Both the position numbers and the translations under genes were made by a program. A model generated the notes under the pieces. The model did no database searches, was not told the origin of the DNA, and was given only the letters and a program-made list of their open reading frames with translations. Positions 33,570-46,581 of a stretch of 64,000 nucleotides of DNA are shown here, one piece after another. The number at the start of each line of letters is the position of its first letter. Position 1 is the first letter of the stretch. Source of the stretch: Blumeriella jaapii (Eukaryota > Ascomycota > Leotiomycetes > Helotiales > Drepanopezizaceae); NCBI GenBank assembly GCA_009599575.1, contig VWND01000021.1:310001-374000 (forward strand), given 5' to 3'.

Positions 33570-33983
33570 TGTAAGGATTGAAAGGCAGGGAAATATTAGT
33601 TCAGACAATAAAGCTCAGATAAGGTTGGGTTGATAGTCAGACTGATTTTTACCTTTTACATTTCTAGTAAAAGACGTGTATAAGTACAAAAGGAGGGGTG
33701 GAGCCTTCGAAAAAAGTATTTCCCAGGAAACCAGGCGAATTTTATTTAATATGCTTTTCCAGCCCTTATTCCGACTTTTTCTTAATCCTTTTTAATATAA
33801 TTTTAATAACTGGTTTTTTAGCAATTATTTTTATAAAATGTTTTATTTAAATATTATTTTCAGCTTTTATAATATTATCCGGCCTTTACGGCCTATCCGC
33901 AGAAAATATTATTCGAAAATTGGTAAAAGGCAGAAGATTTTGGCGGATTATTTGATTTATATATATAATATTGGTTTCTGATA
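33570..33983 (-). repeat. LTR of element A-minus
   Basis: Inverted copy of the 413-bp LTR of element A-plus. It starts TGTAAGGATTGAAAGGCAGG and ends GGTTTCTGATA (originally ...CTGACA). Its outer 150 bp are nearly undamaged while the inner part is heavily C-to-T/G-to-A changed. Confidence 0.9.
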
Positions 33984-34247
33984 TTACTTTTTTTTTTAGA
34001 CTTTTAATTTTTAAAAGCGATTGATTTTTTTATGCGTATACTTTCGTATATGGCGTGCGTTACGCTTTCGAAATAACGTGTTTTTTTTTTTTTTCGTTTT
34101 CGGTCGTAAATTATAATTGTTTTTTTCGCTTTTGGTCGTAAATTATAATTGTTTTGCTGTTTTGTTTTTTTTTTGTTTTCGGTAGCGCTCGCATTTTCGT
34201 TTGAAAAAGCTTTTTTTTTTTAAAATAGCCCGCATTTTTTTCTGCTT

Positions 34248-34280
<33 letters not shown>

Positions 34281-34739
34281 CGTTTTTTTTTTTTTTTTTT
34301 TTAATTAATTGCTTTTCGCCGCGTTCGCCGCGAACTTTTAAAATGCTTTTGACTTTTATTTGCTTTCGGTATATCCGCTTAATTTTACGCGAAAATATTA
34401 CAGCGGCCTTTTTGCTTTTTTGCGTTTTCGAGCTTTTTAGCGTAAAATGCAACCGTTGCAAAGTTTCGCATATTTAATATTTTTTTATAAATCTTTTAAA
34501 CTTTTATTCGGATTCGTTTTTAATTAATTATAAGTTTTTATCGCACGCGTTACCGAGGCGTAAACTTTTTTCGCGGATTTTAACGATTTTATAAATCGTT
34601 TCGATATTGCTACCGCCGCTGCCGCTTTTTTTTTTTGCTGCCGAAGCCAAAGCTTTTATTAAAATTTTTATCGATTTTATTATTTACGACGTTTATATAA
34701 ATCGTTTAAAAAAAAGTGACGCTTCGGCTTTTATAATAA

Positions 34740-34860
34740 TCGAAGATCGTGCGAATCGCGCCGCGGCTCGAGCTGTCGCTGCCGCTGCTGCTGCTGCGCC
34801 CGTTTTTGCCGGTTTAGCGGCTGCTGCTGTTTTAAAAGCTTTGGCTGCGCCGGCCTTTTT
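34740..34860 (-). other. Alanine-rich GC island in the 3' part of element A-minus
   Basis: In element orientation this reads GAAKAFKTAAAAKPAKTGAAAA..., a run of GCN alanine codons that has kept its GC content in otherwise AT-rich surroundings. The same island occurs in A-plus at about 54775-54870. It lies between the chromodomain and the 3' LTR, a place where gypsy elements seldom encode anything. Confidence 0.65.
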
Positions 34861-35164
34861 ATTTAACGACGCTAATATAAAACGTATTTTTCGACGTTTC
34901 GAAAACGTCGCTCGGATTTATTTTAATTAATTAAATCAAATTCTGAATTTCTACGAAAATATCGTAATTGCAATTTAAAATTCGATTACGGCTATTATAA
35001 AAGCTTTTAACTAGAGTAAATCGAATATTTTGCGAATTCGTTTAATACTAATTTTTTTTAGCCTGCTGCTGTTTTTAAATTTAAAAAAAATAGCGATAAA
35101 AAAAAAAAAAAATAATAATAATAAAAATAAATTAGCTTAACGGCGGTTTTAAAGTTTTTTAAAT

Positions 35165-35197
<33 letters not shown>

Positions 35198-35438
35198 GGC
35201 GCGCATTCGTTATTGCTTCGTTATTATTATTTATCGTTTTTTTTAAGTATTTTTTTATAATCTTTTTTGCGTTTGTAAAATAGTTTTTTGGCTTTCAGAA
35301 ATTTTCGTTTAATAAATAATCTTTTTATCGTATTAAATAATATCGGCCTTTTTTTGTATTTTTATAAGCTTATATTAATTTAATTTTATATTTTTCGGGT
35401 TTTTGAAATTTTATTATATTATTTTTCGGCTCGATATC

Positions 35439-35443
35439 GTTTC
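35439..35443. repeat. Target-site duplication of element B1, left (GTTTC)
   Basis: GTTTC directly before the first base of the left LTR is repeated exactly at 41923-41927 after the right LTR. A 5-bp duplication is standard for gypsy integrase. Confidence 0.88.
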
Positions 35444-35741
35444 TGTAACGATCTAATCAGTCGAAGGGCTGGAAGATCAGTCAACTGGTCGCCGTGTTCA
35501 TATGGTATAAAAAAACGAGCCTTTGGTTCTGTAACAAAAATATTTATTTAAAATTAACAATTGCAGAGGGCAGAGGTTGCTAAAAAGAAAAAGCCTTATA
35601 TATATGAATAATTTTTACAGTTGATAGAGAGACTTATCAGAAGACCAGGAAGCTTGCATTTATACGTAGTTGCTGGGGGGCTTGCAGCTATACGTAGTTG
35701 CTGGAATGACACGCGAGGTGGCAAAAGAATAAATCGTTATA
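35444..35741 (-). repeat. Element B1 LTR, left
   Basis: 298-bp LTR running from TGTAACGATCTAATCAG to AATCGTTATA. The ends form an imperfect inverted repeat (TGTRACGAT / ATCGTYAYA). Its partner at 41625-41922 has the same length. Confidence 0.93.
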
Positions 35742-35983
35742 TTATCTTTTCGTCCGAAAAAAGCGCGCTTTCGAGCTTTTATCCATTAGTACGTTATTAT
35801 CCAAATAATCGTACGAGTTTAAACCTTCGGAATACGCTTTCAGCCAATTTATAAGTTTTGCAAAAGAATCGGAAAGCTTTTTATACGTTAAATGAAAGTC
35901 GCGCATTTTTAAAGGAGCGTATATAAAATCAGACGCGAGGTACCACGTTAGATTTTATTTAAGCTTATTTAAAAAGCTTTGTA

Positions 35984-36265
35984 TTAAAGGGTTTTCCGCT
36001 GCATTCGATAAGCGATTAATTTTTCGATTTCGTATTTAAGCTTATTAATTATATTAATAAGTTTAGAGGTTGGATTAATTTGATTTAAAAGCGCGTCGTC
36101 AGCTATTTTACGCAGTCGATTAGCGTGAAAAACTGAATGTACGTTTATAGTATTAAGGAGGTTTAGCTTAAAAGCGTTATCGAAAATTTTGGTTATAATT
36201 TTAAAAAAGCCGTTTGTAGAATTGTCGAGCTTGCGAAAGGGCCGGAAGATCGAAAATGGACGCAT
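35984..36265 (-). pseudogene. B1 integrase C-terminus and chromodomain remnant
   Basis: A 93-codon open remnant reads ITKIFDNAFKLNLLNTINVHSVFHANRLRK, matching the gypsy pattern of a GPF/IxxI start, a YxLxLP segment, IHPVFHVSxLR, then a linker and EYEVEKI. It corresponds to the end of integrase and the start of a chromodomain, which in chromoviruses steers insertion to heterochromatin. Confidence 0.75.
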
Positions 36266-37147
36266 ATCGAGCTATACGTAGTCGCTAACGTTAAAATCGA
36301 TCGCGCGGCGAAATTTATTCGTATTTTATTTTATTTTATTATAGACTTATTAAAAGTGCGATTTGGCGAAGTTTCAAGCGTCGTAATGGCGGCGAGCGTA
36401 CGCACGAGTTTCGTTTGCGTTTAGCTTATGTAAAAGGTTGGGAAAAAAGAAAATATCGAGCTTTCAGTTTCAATTGGTATAGAAAGTGTAATCGTGTATA
36501 ATTTTAAAAAATGAAAAGCTATTTAAATTTTCGTAAAAAAAGATTATTTGAGCGAAATCTATTATTAAAAAAAATTCGTTTTAATCGTTTTGATAGAAAT
36601 TTACGAAGGGTCGAAAGCGTTTGCAAATATTGGTTGTAAATTTCGGTTTGACCGTCGGTTTTAAAATGAGCGGCTGTCGAAAGCTTTAATTGCGTATCGA
36701 ATATTTTATTTAATTTAAATCAGAAAGTAAATTAATATTAAGGGCTACGATCGTTAATAATACTTTTCGAAAGGCTAGAATACTTATATACGTGGAATAT
36801 ATATAATTTGGCAAAGCTTCGAACGTCGATATTTTTGTAACAAAAAATCGAAATAATTTGCTTAAAAAAGCGATTTATTATTACGAATACGTTATTATAA
36901 CCGTGTTTATTTTTGTTAAAATTGCAAAAGTTTATTATAACGTATTTTTAAAAATGGTTAGAAACAGGAAAAAATAAAAAAAGCCGGAGCGTTTATTTTT
37001 TAAAACAGAACTTTTTCGATAAGCGTAGCAGTTGCGATAATATTGTTTTACGAAAGCTGTTATACCTCGCTAATAATATTGGTTCGAAAGCAATTGCGTA
37101 GTTTTGCGAGCGCTGGGATAAGCGGTGAAAATCTGATCGTGCATTTC

Positions 37148-37429
37148 TTATATAAAGGCCAGACGAAAATAATCGACGTCTAGTATTATTAAGCGATCGT
37201 GATATAACAGCAGGTCGCGTTTAAATATATACGAAGACGGAATATTATTGTTATCGTTTCCTTTTGTAACGTTTCGTACAGTTTTTTTTCGAAAGGCTAT
37301 TAGACTGCTAGCTGTGCGATTAACGTAGAAAAGCTGGTTAACGATACGAAATGCGAAAGAAAAATCAATTATTTTAACGATAAAAACAGCTGTTTCGAAA
37401 GCCGTAGAAAATCGAAGTTTTTTAATCAA
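37148..37429 (-). pseudogene. B1 RNase H-integrase linker and zinc-binding remnant
   Basis: An open remnant ending RDLLLYHDRLIILDVDYFRLAFI. It fits the gypsy pattern G-L-L-Y-R-G-R-L-Y-V-P-D followed by the HHCC domain. The longer, clearer version is in the second B copy at 61278-61730. Confidence 0.65.
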
Positions 37430-37609
37430 AAGTCGGTGGTTAATTTAATCGGCTCGGAAAAAGGTTTGCAAGCGCTGGATGCGTTTAAAAGAGTTTTGGC
37501 GGTCGAGTTCGTTCGTACGACGTGTTAATGCGTTAGCCAGAAAATTGTGTTTATTTGGTTTATACGTAATAAAAAAGTTGTAATCGGCGAAAAGCTCGGC
37601 CCAGCGTGC

Positions 37610-37840
37610 TTATCGAACGTTTAAAAGTTTAAAAATTATAAAATATTTTAAAGCTTTATAATTAATAATAATTTTGATTTGATAAATCGAGCCAATCAGT
37701 TCAGTACGAAAATTGCTTAGAGATTTTACGATTGCGAACATTTTTTTATCGTATACGACGTAATTTAGCTTTGCGGAAACTATAGTTTTGCTGAAGTAAG
37801 CGACTGGAAGCCAGTCGTCGTTATAGAATTGGAAAAGCAT
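37610..37840 (-). pseudogene. B1 RNase H remnant
   Basis: Reads LPVAYFSKTIVSAKLNYVVYDKKMFAIVKSL...INYKALKYF, the gypsy RNase H signature (PVAFxSRKLxxAExNYxxxDKEMLAIV, then DHKxLxYF). The catalytic His-Lys of DHK has changed (NYK), as expected from C-to-T decay. Confidence 0.8.
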
Positions 37841-38488
37841 AAAAGCTATTACGCCGTTTAAAACGTTAGTTTTTAATATGCAAAAAAGGTTTTATTTATA
37901 ATATCATAAAACTGATGTAATAATAAAAGCTAGTATAAAAAGGTCGAAATTCTTCTGATATTTAAAAATAAAATTAAAAAGAACGTTAGCTTTAATTAAA
38001 TGGATTAAAAGCTTTGTAATTATACCGTAGTTTCGAATAAAACGTCGGTAAAAATTACAAAAACCAAAAAAGTTTTATATATTTTTTATAATAGTAAAAA
38101 GCTTTTAGTAAGCGATTACGAAAACTTTTTTTGGATTTACTTTTAAACTTTTAGTCGAAATAATAAAGCTTAAGTAACGGGTCCGAATAACGTTGAATTC
38201 AGATTTCCGAATATCGGCCTGTAATTCAGCGTCAGCGAGCTTTTGAAATATTTTGCGAACGTGTATAGCGTGTTTTAAAAGGTCGGACGAATAAATAAAA
38301 ATGTTATTTAGGTATATAATACAAAAATCGTTTAAATAATCGAAAAAAACGTCGTTTATATAGCGTTAATAAATTGCGGATTTATTAATAAAACCAAAAG
38401 GTAGCATTTTGCATTTATAAACGCCGTAACGCGTACGAAACGTTATTAGTTTTTTATTAGCGAGATTTATTCGAATTTTGTAAAAAGC

Positions 38489-38854
38489 TTAACGAATATC
38501 GAGCTTCGTAAAAATTCGTGTTTTCGAAAAACGAGCAAAAGTTTTATTAATAAAAGGAAAAGAATAGCGATTTTTACGAATAATATTATTAAAAGCTCGA
38601 TAATCGATATAAAAACGCAATAAACCGTCGGGTTTTTTGACGAAAAGCATTAAAGCAGCGAAAAAAGCGGTAAAAGGTTCGATAAAGCTTTTGTTAAAAT
38701 TATTTTGCAAATAAGTTTTGATAATTTCGAGCTTTAGAATCGATATTTTATATAAAAAAGTGTATTTCAGCTTTTTTTTATTTATAATAAGCTCGATTTT
38801 ATGGTCGTAGGGCCGGTAAAAAGCTAGCTCGTTATTAGCGGCTTTAGAAAACAC
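38489..38854 (-). pseudogene. B1 reverse transcriptase remnant
   Basis: A 121-codon open remnant: YRPYDHKIELIINKKKLKYTFLY...LMLFVKKPDGLLRFYIDYRAFNNIIRKNRYSFPFIN...FTKLDIR. These are the first RT blocks of a Ty3/gypsy pol (H-x-IELxxG, P-x-FVKKxDGxLRxxVDYRxLN, KNRYPLPLI, FTKLDLR). The later YxDD block lies in other frames downstream. Confidence 0.9.
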
Positions 38855-41624
38855 GTGTTCGAAGTTTTTATACTTCGGAAAAAAAATTCGAAAAAAAGTT
38901 TATTCGAAATTAGCTTTGCTAAATTAATTAAAAGGGTCGAAATCGATATTTCGTTGGTTTTGAAACGTTCGAAAAAATTATGAGATTGGGTTTTAAAAAA
39001 AGTATTATACGTTAAATCGTTTAATATTTTGTCGATTTCGTACAAGAAAATTAAAAATATTTTAATTGCTTTTTTTCTGAAAATTAGTTTAAAAGCATAT
39101 ATAATAATTTGGCAGATGGAAATTGAATAAGCAGTAAATTAAAGGATTTGTTTTCGAATTAATCGTTTAAAAGGTTTAAAAGGTGGCTTATTTAAACTAT
39201 CGATTATATTAAGCTAAAAAGCTATCGCGGCGAAAGCTTTTTTTCGGTTTTTAATATAATTGTTTTTCGTAGAATAAGAAAGCTGTTTTAACGAAAAGAA
39301 AAAAAAAAAAAAAAGAAATAATAAAAGAGGGATCGTTAGCCTGGGAAGGTGGTGGAATGATTTTTTGTATTATTCTATTGGCGTCGTTATCGAAATTGGC
39401 ACCGCGAATAAAATTCGATTTTTTCGCGCTTCGCATAGCGTCGTAAGTTTGTTATAATTAATCAAGGTTTTTATTACGTTTTACAACGTCGTTTTGATGG
39501 CGAAATTAAATTTTTCGGAGATGCAAATAAAAAACTTTAATACAACGAACGTAAAAAACTATAGGAAAATAAGACTTCGGCTAATAAAGCTTGCGTTTAT
39601 TACAATTTAGTAGAATTTAATATTCGGCCAACCAAGCTTTTCCTAGAATTATATTATAATTTCCGAAATTAATAATTAAAAAAAAAGTAAACGATTGTAT
39701 TCGGTTGTTAATAATAAAATTAAAAAGCGTAAAATATATAATTAAATGGCTACGAGCTTTATTATACTTTTTTATAGGAAAAAAAGCCGGGAAAAATTAA
39801 ATTAAAAATTTTTTAAAAAAAAAAAAGAATTTGATTAGCGCCGAATCGATCAACGCATAACCGTTCGCTCTAAAATCGGCGAGCGTTTTTATTTTGTACG
39901 AAAGGCCATTTTTAATAAGTATAACGGAAATTATTAATAAATCGCTATCAAAAAGTTTTCGAACGTTAAAATAACGTATATCGCGTAATACGCCTAAAAA
40001 AAAAGTTTTGCTTAGGCTTAGACGTTTCGATTGGCGAGAAAGCTTTCAATTTTCTCGTATGCGTTTTGGAAATCGTTTGGAAAAAGGTTTTCGTTTTTAT
40101 TATTATTATTAAAAAGCGAATTTTCGGCCGGTTCGACCTCGTTTATATTTATTAATTTAGGAGGGCTTTTGAATAGAACCGAAGGTCGGCCCGTAAAAAA
40201 TCGTATAAATTGGCTTCGAATCTTTTAATATAAAATAGAAAACGAGCGTTGTCGTTGGTCCGATCGAAAAGGAAAAACGCCAAAAGGGGCGTTTTAGCGT
40301 AAAGAAAAAGGAAAAGCAGCAAAAGGCTGAAAAAAAGCCTATAAAACATTTAAACGATTTTCGTACTTACGATTTGATTTGTAATACGCTTTGATTAAAA
40401 ACTTACCATTTTGATAAATAATAGATTTGGTTGAAAAACGATTCGCGTATAAAATTCGTTTAGCTAATTGATTTTGTTTTTTTTAATAAACGGCGGTAAG
40501 CCAATTTTTAAAAGTTGTTATACGCGCTTATTCCAAATGCAGCTTTTTTTATAAACGCTTTGGTATTTTATCGCGAAAAGCGTTTCGAAGCTGTTTATCA
40601 GTTCGTATTTAAGCGTTCGCTGCGAAAATAGAAAATCGCAGATAAAATCGCCAAAAATCGTCGTGCGTATTTATTACAAGCATTTTAAATTCGTTTTCGG
40701 CTTTTTAAACGTCGGAAAAGTCGGCCAAAAAATCGGCGATTTTTTTTATTAATTTTTCGAAAAATGTAAAATCGGAACGGTTTAAAATACGCGGAATCAG
40801 AAATTTTTTTGCTACGCTTTCGGTCTGATCGAATATATAATTTTTGCGAAATCGATCGCTAACGAAATAATTGTAGTAAAATTCGAGATTATCGAAAACT
40901 TTAGTTTTTTAATAGCGTATTTTGTAATTTTTATTATTATTTAGTTTAAATTTAAAGTTCGGAACGCGTTTTATACGAGCTAATCGAAAATCAGCAGATA
41001 AATGGGAATTATAACGTTTAAAAGACGCGCTAAAGTTTTGGCCGTTATAAGAAAATTTAAAAAAAATTCGCGAAAAGCGTAAAGATTAATTTATAGCGTT
41101 TGTTAATTAAAATAAAACGTTGCGAAAAAAGAAAAAAGCAGCAGATTCGCGATTGGCAAAAGTACGTTCGATAAATTTTATTAAACGCTTTAATTAAAAG
41201 GTTTGTCGCAGTTGTATAATTTTAAAAATTATCGTTTACGCTTTTGCGCTTTTTTTAATTGATTTTGCAAAAGTCTTAACTAAATGCTTTTAGCGCTAGG
41301 CTGTAAAAAAAAAGTGGCAGGCGAAATAATTGGCGCTTTGCTTTTTCTTTTGTTTTTCTTTTCTCGGAGAAAGAACTGTTTTTCAGAAAAAAAAGCTTTT
41401 GGAAAAGGCTGCTTTTTCGCTAATTAAGAAAAGGGAGGTTATAATGTAATAACAAAAGCTGAAAAGCTTTGCTAAAGAAAGAATCGTTAAACAAAAGCTA
41501 TTTTTCGCGAAATGCGGAAATAAGCTTTTTTACGACCGGTCGATTATTTTGGTATAATCCGTAAAAAATTCGAAAAAAAAAAAAGTTTACGCCGTCGCTA
41601 GCGTAGAAAAAAAGTTGTTGATAA

Positions 41625-41922
41625 TATAACGATTTAATTGGTCGAAAGGCTAAAAGATTAGTTAATTAGTCGCCGTGTTTATATAGTATAAAAAAACGAG
41701 CTTTTGGTTTTATAATAAAAATATTTATTTAAAATTAACAATTGCAAAAGACAGAGGTTGCTAAAAGAAAAGAGCTTTATATATATAAATAGTTTTTATA
41801 ATTGATGGAAAGACCTATCAGAAGACCAGGGAGCTTGCATCTATACGTAGTTGCTGGGGGGCTTGCAGCTATACGTAGTTGCTGGGGTGACACGCGAGAT
41901 GGCAAAAGAATGAATCGTCACA
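41625..41922 (-). repeat. Element B1 LTR, right
   Basis: 298 bp from TATAACGATTTAATTGG to AATCGTCACA. Differences from the left LTR are almost all transitions. It is followed at once by the second GTTTC (41923-41927). Confidence 0.93.
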
Positions 41923-43719
41923 GTTTCGATTCTGCCAAAGTTCTAGTAAAAAAACGTGAAAAATATCGTAAATACGATATTAAAAAGAAAGCTCGAATTA
42001 ATAAGCTTGGCCGTATTCGTATATAATTCGTTTGATTTTGAAAAACTTTAAATATTTATTTAAAAGCTTTCGAAAAAATCGCAGCTATCGGAGATTTTTA
42101 ATCGATAATAATACTTTATCGCTTATTTAAAATTTAATTTTTTTATATTTAGCGTCGTAAAATTTTTTGTGATTCGCGTTAGCTTTTTTTAGCTTTTTAT
42201 TAAATATTTTTTTTTTTTTTGTAATATTTTAATTCGTTTTTCCGCTAACGGTACTTTTTTTTTTACGACGTCGCTTTCGACGTTGCTGCTAAATTTTAAA
42301 TAAAAGCCGTATAATATGCGAAAAAAAGTAAAACTCGTAAAAGCGTATATCGAATTATTATACGTAAACTCGGCTAAAGCAAGCTTCGTAGTCTAATCGT
42401 TTTATCGATAATCGCAATACGTGCGAAAATAAAATTCTAAAATTTAATTTTAACGTTTCGTTTGGCCATCGGTTTAAAAATAAAAAGCGGTGTTTAATCG
42501 ACGTCGTATTTATAAATAAAATATTAATAAAAACCAAAATTTATTTATAAAAACTAACTTTTTATTTGTAATAATTTTTAAAACAGCCAAAATTTTTATA
42601 AATATATTATATAAGTATTTTAGTCAAATCTAAAGCTAAAATCGTTTTTTATATCGGTATATATTTCGACAGCTTCGTATATCGGTTTATTATAACGAAT
42701 ATCGAATCGTAAATACGATTTCGTTTTTTATTAAAAAATAAATCCGTAATAAAATTTATAATTATTTTTTTCCAAGGTTTCGTAAAAATCGAAAAAAAAG
42801 TTAATTCGTTATAAAATCGGTGCTTTTTAAGCTTGCTTTTTTAGCATTTTTCATACGTATTAACGTAACGCTTTACGTCGCTTCGTAAACCAGGCCAGAA
42901 ATACTTTTTTTCGATCAGTTTTAACGTTCGCCGAAAGTTTTAATAACCGGCGGTCGGATCGTTGTAATTAATTTTTAATATTTCGCTTTTAATAACGCTT
43001 TTATTCGAAATATACGTACGTTTTTTATAACGTAATAATTTATTTTAGCTTATACGCTAATATTTTTCGGATCCGGCTCGATTGCTTTGCGAAGCCGATT
43101 CGTACGTTTTTTGTAATATAAAAAAATCAGATTTTTGCAATTTAAAAATAGTTTTATAAATCGGTTTTGCTAGTTCGTTATTAGCCGTTTCGGATTATAA
43201 TAATATAGCGGCTACGTTTCGTAGTATATATTATTTGCAATTAATAATATTAGCAAAAAACAATCCGGCGAAAAAGCTTTTTATTTAGCTTTTTTCCGTT
43301 TGCTTTTTACTTTTTAATCCCGTTAACAAAAGCTTCGAATATTTATCGGCGCGAAATAATTTATATTTCGATTTTAAACGTGTTTTTACTGCGAAAAACA
43401 TTTTAGAATTTTTTAAATAAATTAATTTAATTTACGATACAACGTAGGCAGCTGCTCGTTATTTTTTTTTAAATTTTTTTTTAAATCTGGCCGGCGAAAA
43501 AAACCATTCGCCGAATTAAAAACTTTTGTTTTATATTCGATTGCAAAATCGTATTTAATTAGTTCGTCGGCCCATTTCGCTTAGCGTTCGTTTAAACGTT
43601 TTTTCGTAAAAAAATATTTCAAATTATAATAATTTATACGTATAATAATAACGTCGAAAACGCTACGTAAATATTAGCTTTATTATTTAAAAGCGTAAAT
43701 TATAGCTATTAGCTCAGCG

Positions 43720-44075
43720 TTATAAATTTCGTATTTTTATTTTATAAAAAAAAGCTTTTTCGAATAATATACGATAGAATACTAACGTATTTTCGTATTT
43801 TTTCCGAATAATTAAAATAATATTCCGTTTATAGCGAATTTCGAAGCGTTTGTTTCGATTTGGATTTTTAATCGAAAATCGAAATAACGTAAAATCGGTG
43901 CTCGGCAAAACTTTTCTTTTAAAAATAAAAAAGCGACTTTCGCTTCGAATAAAAAACGAAAAAGGCCCGATATTTTTTTTCGTTGTATTTTTTTTAAACA
44001 ATTTATAATAAATCGGCAAAGCTTAGCGTAATTTTTAATAAAACATTTGTAAAAATTGGTAAAACCCAAAAACAT
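43720..44075 (-). pseudogene. A-minus RT/RNase H junction remnant
   Basis: Overlapping open remnants MFLGFTNFYKCFIKNYAKLC... and ...IQIETNASKFAINGILF. They fit the gypsy connection domain (FLGxxNYYRRFI...YSxIAxPL) and the RNase H start (E-T-D-A-S-x-x-A-x-G-x-x-L), with Asp changed to Asn in ETNAS by G-to-A change. It mirrors the A-plus remnant near 52030-52390. Confidence 0.85.
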
Positions 44076-46581
44076 TTAAATATTTCGCTACGTAATAAAA
44101 AAAAGCTATTTTCGAATATTATTTACTTTTTTTAAGTTTATTTCAATTTCCGTAGAAATAACGACGAAATTTAAAAACTTAACCGTATTCGTATTAAAAG
44201 CATATTTTTTCAGATTTTCGTAAAATTTATTAATACGAAGTTTTTCGAAAACTTTTTTTATCGCGTTTATATAATCGTCGGAATTTTCGAAAAATATTAA
44301 AATATCGTCGAAATAAATTATATACGTAATATTTATTAAACCGACTAAAATTTAATTAATATACGCTTAAAAAATTGCTAATGCGTTCGAAAAGCCGAAG
44401 AATAATACGCAGTATTCGAAATGTTCGTAACGAATGCGAAACGCAGTTTTCCATTTATTTCTTTTTTTTATTCGAAAACGGTAATACGCCTAAATAAAAT
44501 TTAATTTAATAAATATTTTAACTTTTTTTAAACGATTTAAAGTTTCGCTTATAAAAAATAAAAAAATTCGATTTTTAACCGTAATTGCGTTTAAACTTTT
44601 ATAATCGACGTATAATCGTAAACTTCCGTTTTTTTTCGGTATAAATATTATCGATGCGCCGGCAAAACTAATAAATTTTTTTATTCAGCTTTTTTTTAAA
44701 TTCGAATCGAAATATTCGCGTAATTCGATAAATTCAGATTTCGATAAAAAATAAACTGGTTTTTAAAAAAGGTTTTTTTTTTCCGCGAAATTTATTCGAT
44801 ACTTTATAAAATAGTAAAAAGCTAGAATAACCGCGGCGGTATCGTCGAATACGTCGGCGTAATCGTCGTATTTAAAAAGTAATTAATGCTGTTTTTTAAT
44901 AGCTTTTTTTAAAACGATATAAAACGCTTGCTTTTTTTTGAATTTTTTTAAAACGTTTAATTATAACGAAATTAAATTATAAGCGTTCGATTAAATATCG
45001 CCACGATTTAATTCGAAAATTTATAACAGAATCGATATTTCGCAATCAAAAAAATTTTCAAATAAATAAAACTTTTAGGATATTTATATCGTAAGCCACG
45101 AAATCGTTTTATATTTTTTTAATTGTTTTATAATTATTAATAACGCGAATAAATTGCGTATGCGTATCGTAAATAGTTAATTTTTTTTTTTTAATCGTAA
45201 ATAAATTAATACGTTTTTAAATTGATTTTTATTTATATTTAATTAAAAACTTTTAAATTACGCAGTTTTTTTCCGCGCCGTAATCGATAAAAGCTCGTTT
45301 CGTACGAATTTCGCTTTTAGCTTTTTTAATTTCGATTGAAATTATTATTTTTTTTTTATTTTTTCGCTCGATTTTATTAGCAGCGACGAAATTAAAATCG
45401 AGCGAAAGCTTTTCCCGAATTTTTAGATTTGTTAGCTTCGGAGCAATTTAAAACTATATATTTTTTTTTGTTGCATTTATAATATTCGATTTTTAAATAA
45501 TTAGTTATACGATGCTTTTTTTTTTGGCAGCGACTATATTTCGAAAAGTAAAAAAAGTCGTTAAAAATTTTAAGATTTCAAAAGATTTTATTAAAATTGT
45601 CGTTTTTCGCTTTCGTTTTTTTTTTTATAACGTATTTTCGAATCGAAAACGATATATATTTGTTTTAATTTTTAAGCTTTAATCGTAAAATATAAATTTT
45701 TTTTTTTTTTTTTTTTTTTTTTGCGTTCGTTTCGTCGTTTATTAATTTTCGTTTTATCGTTGATAATTTTATTAGTATTTTCGATACGACGAGCGATTAA
45801 TATTAATTTTTTATGCGAGCTTATAACTGCAGTATTATTTCGTTTAATAATTTTTTTTCGAAAAATAAATCGAAGTTTTGCGAAAAGCATTTTTTTTCTA
45901 GTCGCATCGTTTATTATTTATAATTGCTATTCGAAATTATTTAAATAAGCAACGAAATCGTTAATTAATTTATGCTTTTTTTGCTTCGCTTTATCGTATA
46001 AATTCGAAGCCGCGATTTTTCGATTTTCCGCATTTATTAAAAAATTTAATATTTATTTTTTAAAATCGTTTTATATAATTCGAATATTCGTAAAACGTCG
46101 TTCGTATCCGATTTATTTTTTTTTCATTTTATCGTCGAAAGCTAAAATATAAGCGTCAATTTTCTTTTGATTAATACAAAATATTACTTTTTTATTCTAG
46201 CGGAAATTTCGCTTTGCACGCCAAATAAAAAATTAAGCTTTTTTAATATTTTTCCTTCGATATATTAAAAAGTTTTTTATTTTTAATGCTTTTCGGCTCG
46301 AATTCGCTGTGTTTTTTTACAAAAGATATAATATATTTAAAAAAAATGCTAGATCGTTTTTAATAAATATTATTATCGTAATACTTCGAAAATATTTTAT
46401 AATAATCGCCGGCTTAGATTAATTTTTTTTTTTTTTTAATTAAAACGGTGTTAAAAAATATAAAAACCTTTTTTTCGATATTTTCGAAAGCGTTAAATTT
46501 TTATTAAAATTATTTAATTTTTTTTCGAAATTCGTTTCGGCGTTTTTTGGTTTTTTCGAGTTTTTTAATTGTTTCGTAAAC

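Larger units (their letters stand above)
35444..41922 (-). mobile_element. Ty3/gypsy chromovirus element B1, complete but dead
   Basis: 6479 bp with two 298-bp LTRs and perfect GTTTC target duplications, inserted into element A-minus. Coding order on the minus strand is gag region (about 41.6-39.1 kb, not resolved), RT (38854-38489), RNase H (37840-37610), integrase (about 37500-36500) and chromodomain (36265-35984), the order of Ty3/gypsy elements. Every frame is broken. A second copy of the family starts at 59645. Confidence 0.93.
33570..46581 (-). mobile_element. Ty3/gypsy chromovirus element A, minus copy, interrupted and truncated
   Basis: Reverse-oriented copy of element A. One LTR is at 33570-33983; internal sequence 33984-35443 and 41923-46581 is interrupted by element B1. 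It mirrors 49537-55630 of A-plus throughout, for instance the RNase H-side ORF 43720-44019 against 52091-52390. The match stops at 46581, inside the gag region; about 440 bp of internal sequence and the second LTR expected there are missing. At that point the base composition jumps to the undamaged start of element C. All reading frames are broken by stops of RIP type. The element therefore predates B1 and was cut short or interrupted by C. Confidence 0.88.

Noticed and set aside
34607..34930. 107-codon plus-strand ORF with an Ala-rich run
   Set aside because: It is antisense to the 3' region of element A-minus; the Ala run is read from the element's own GC island on the other strand.
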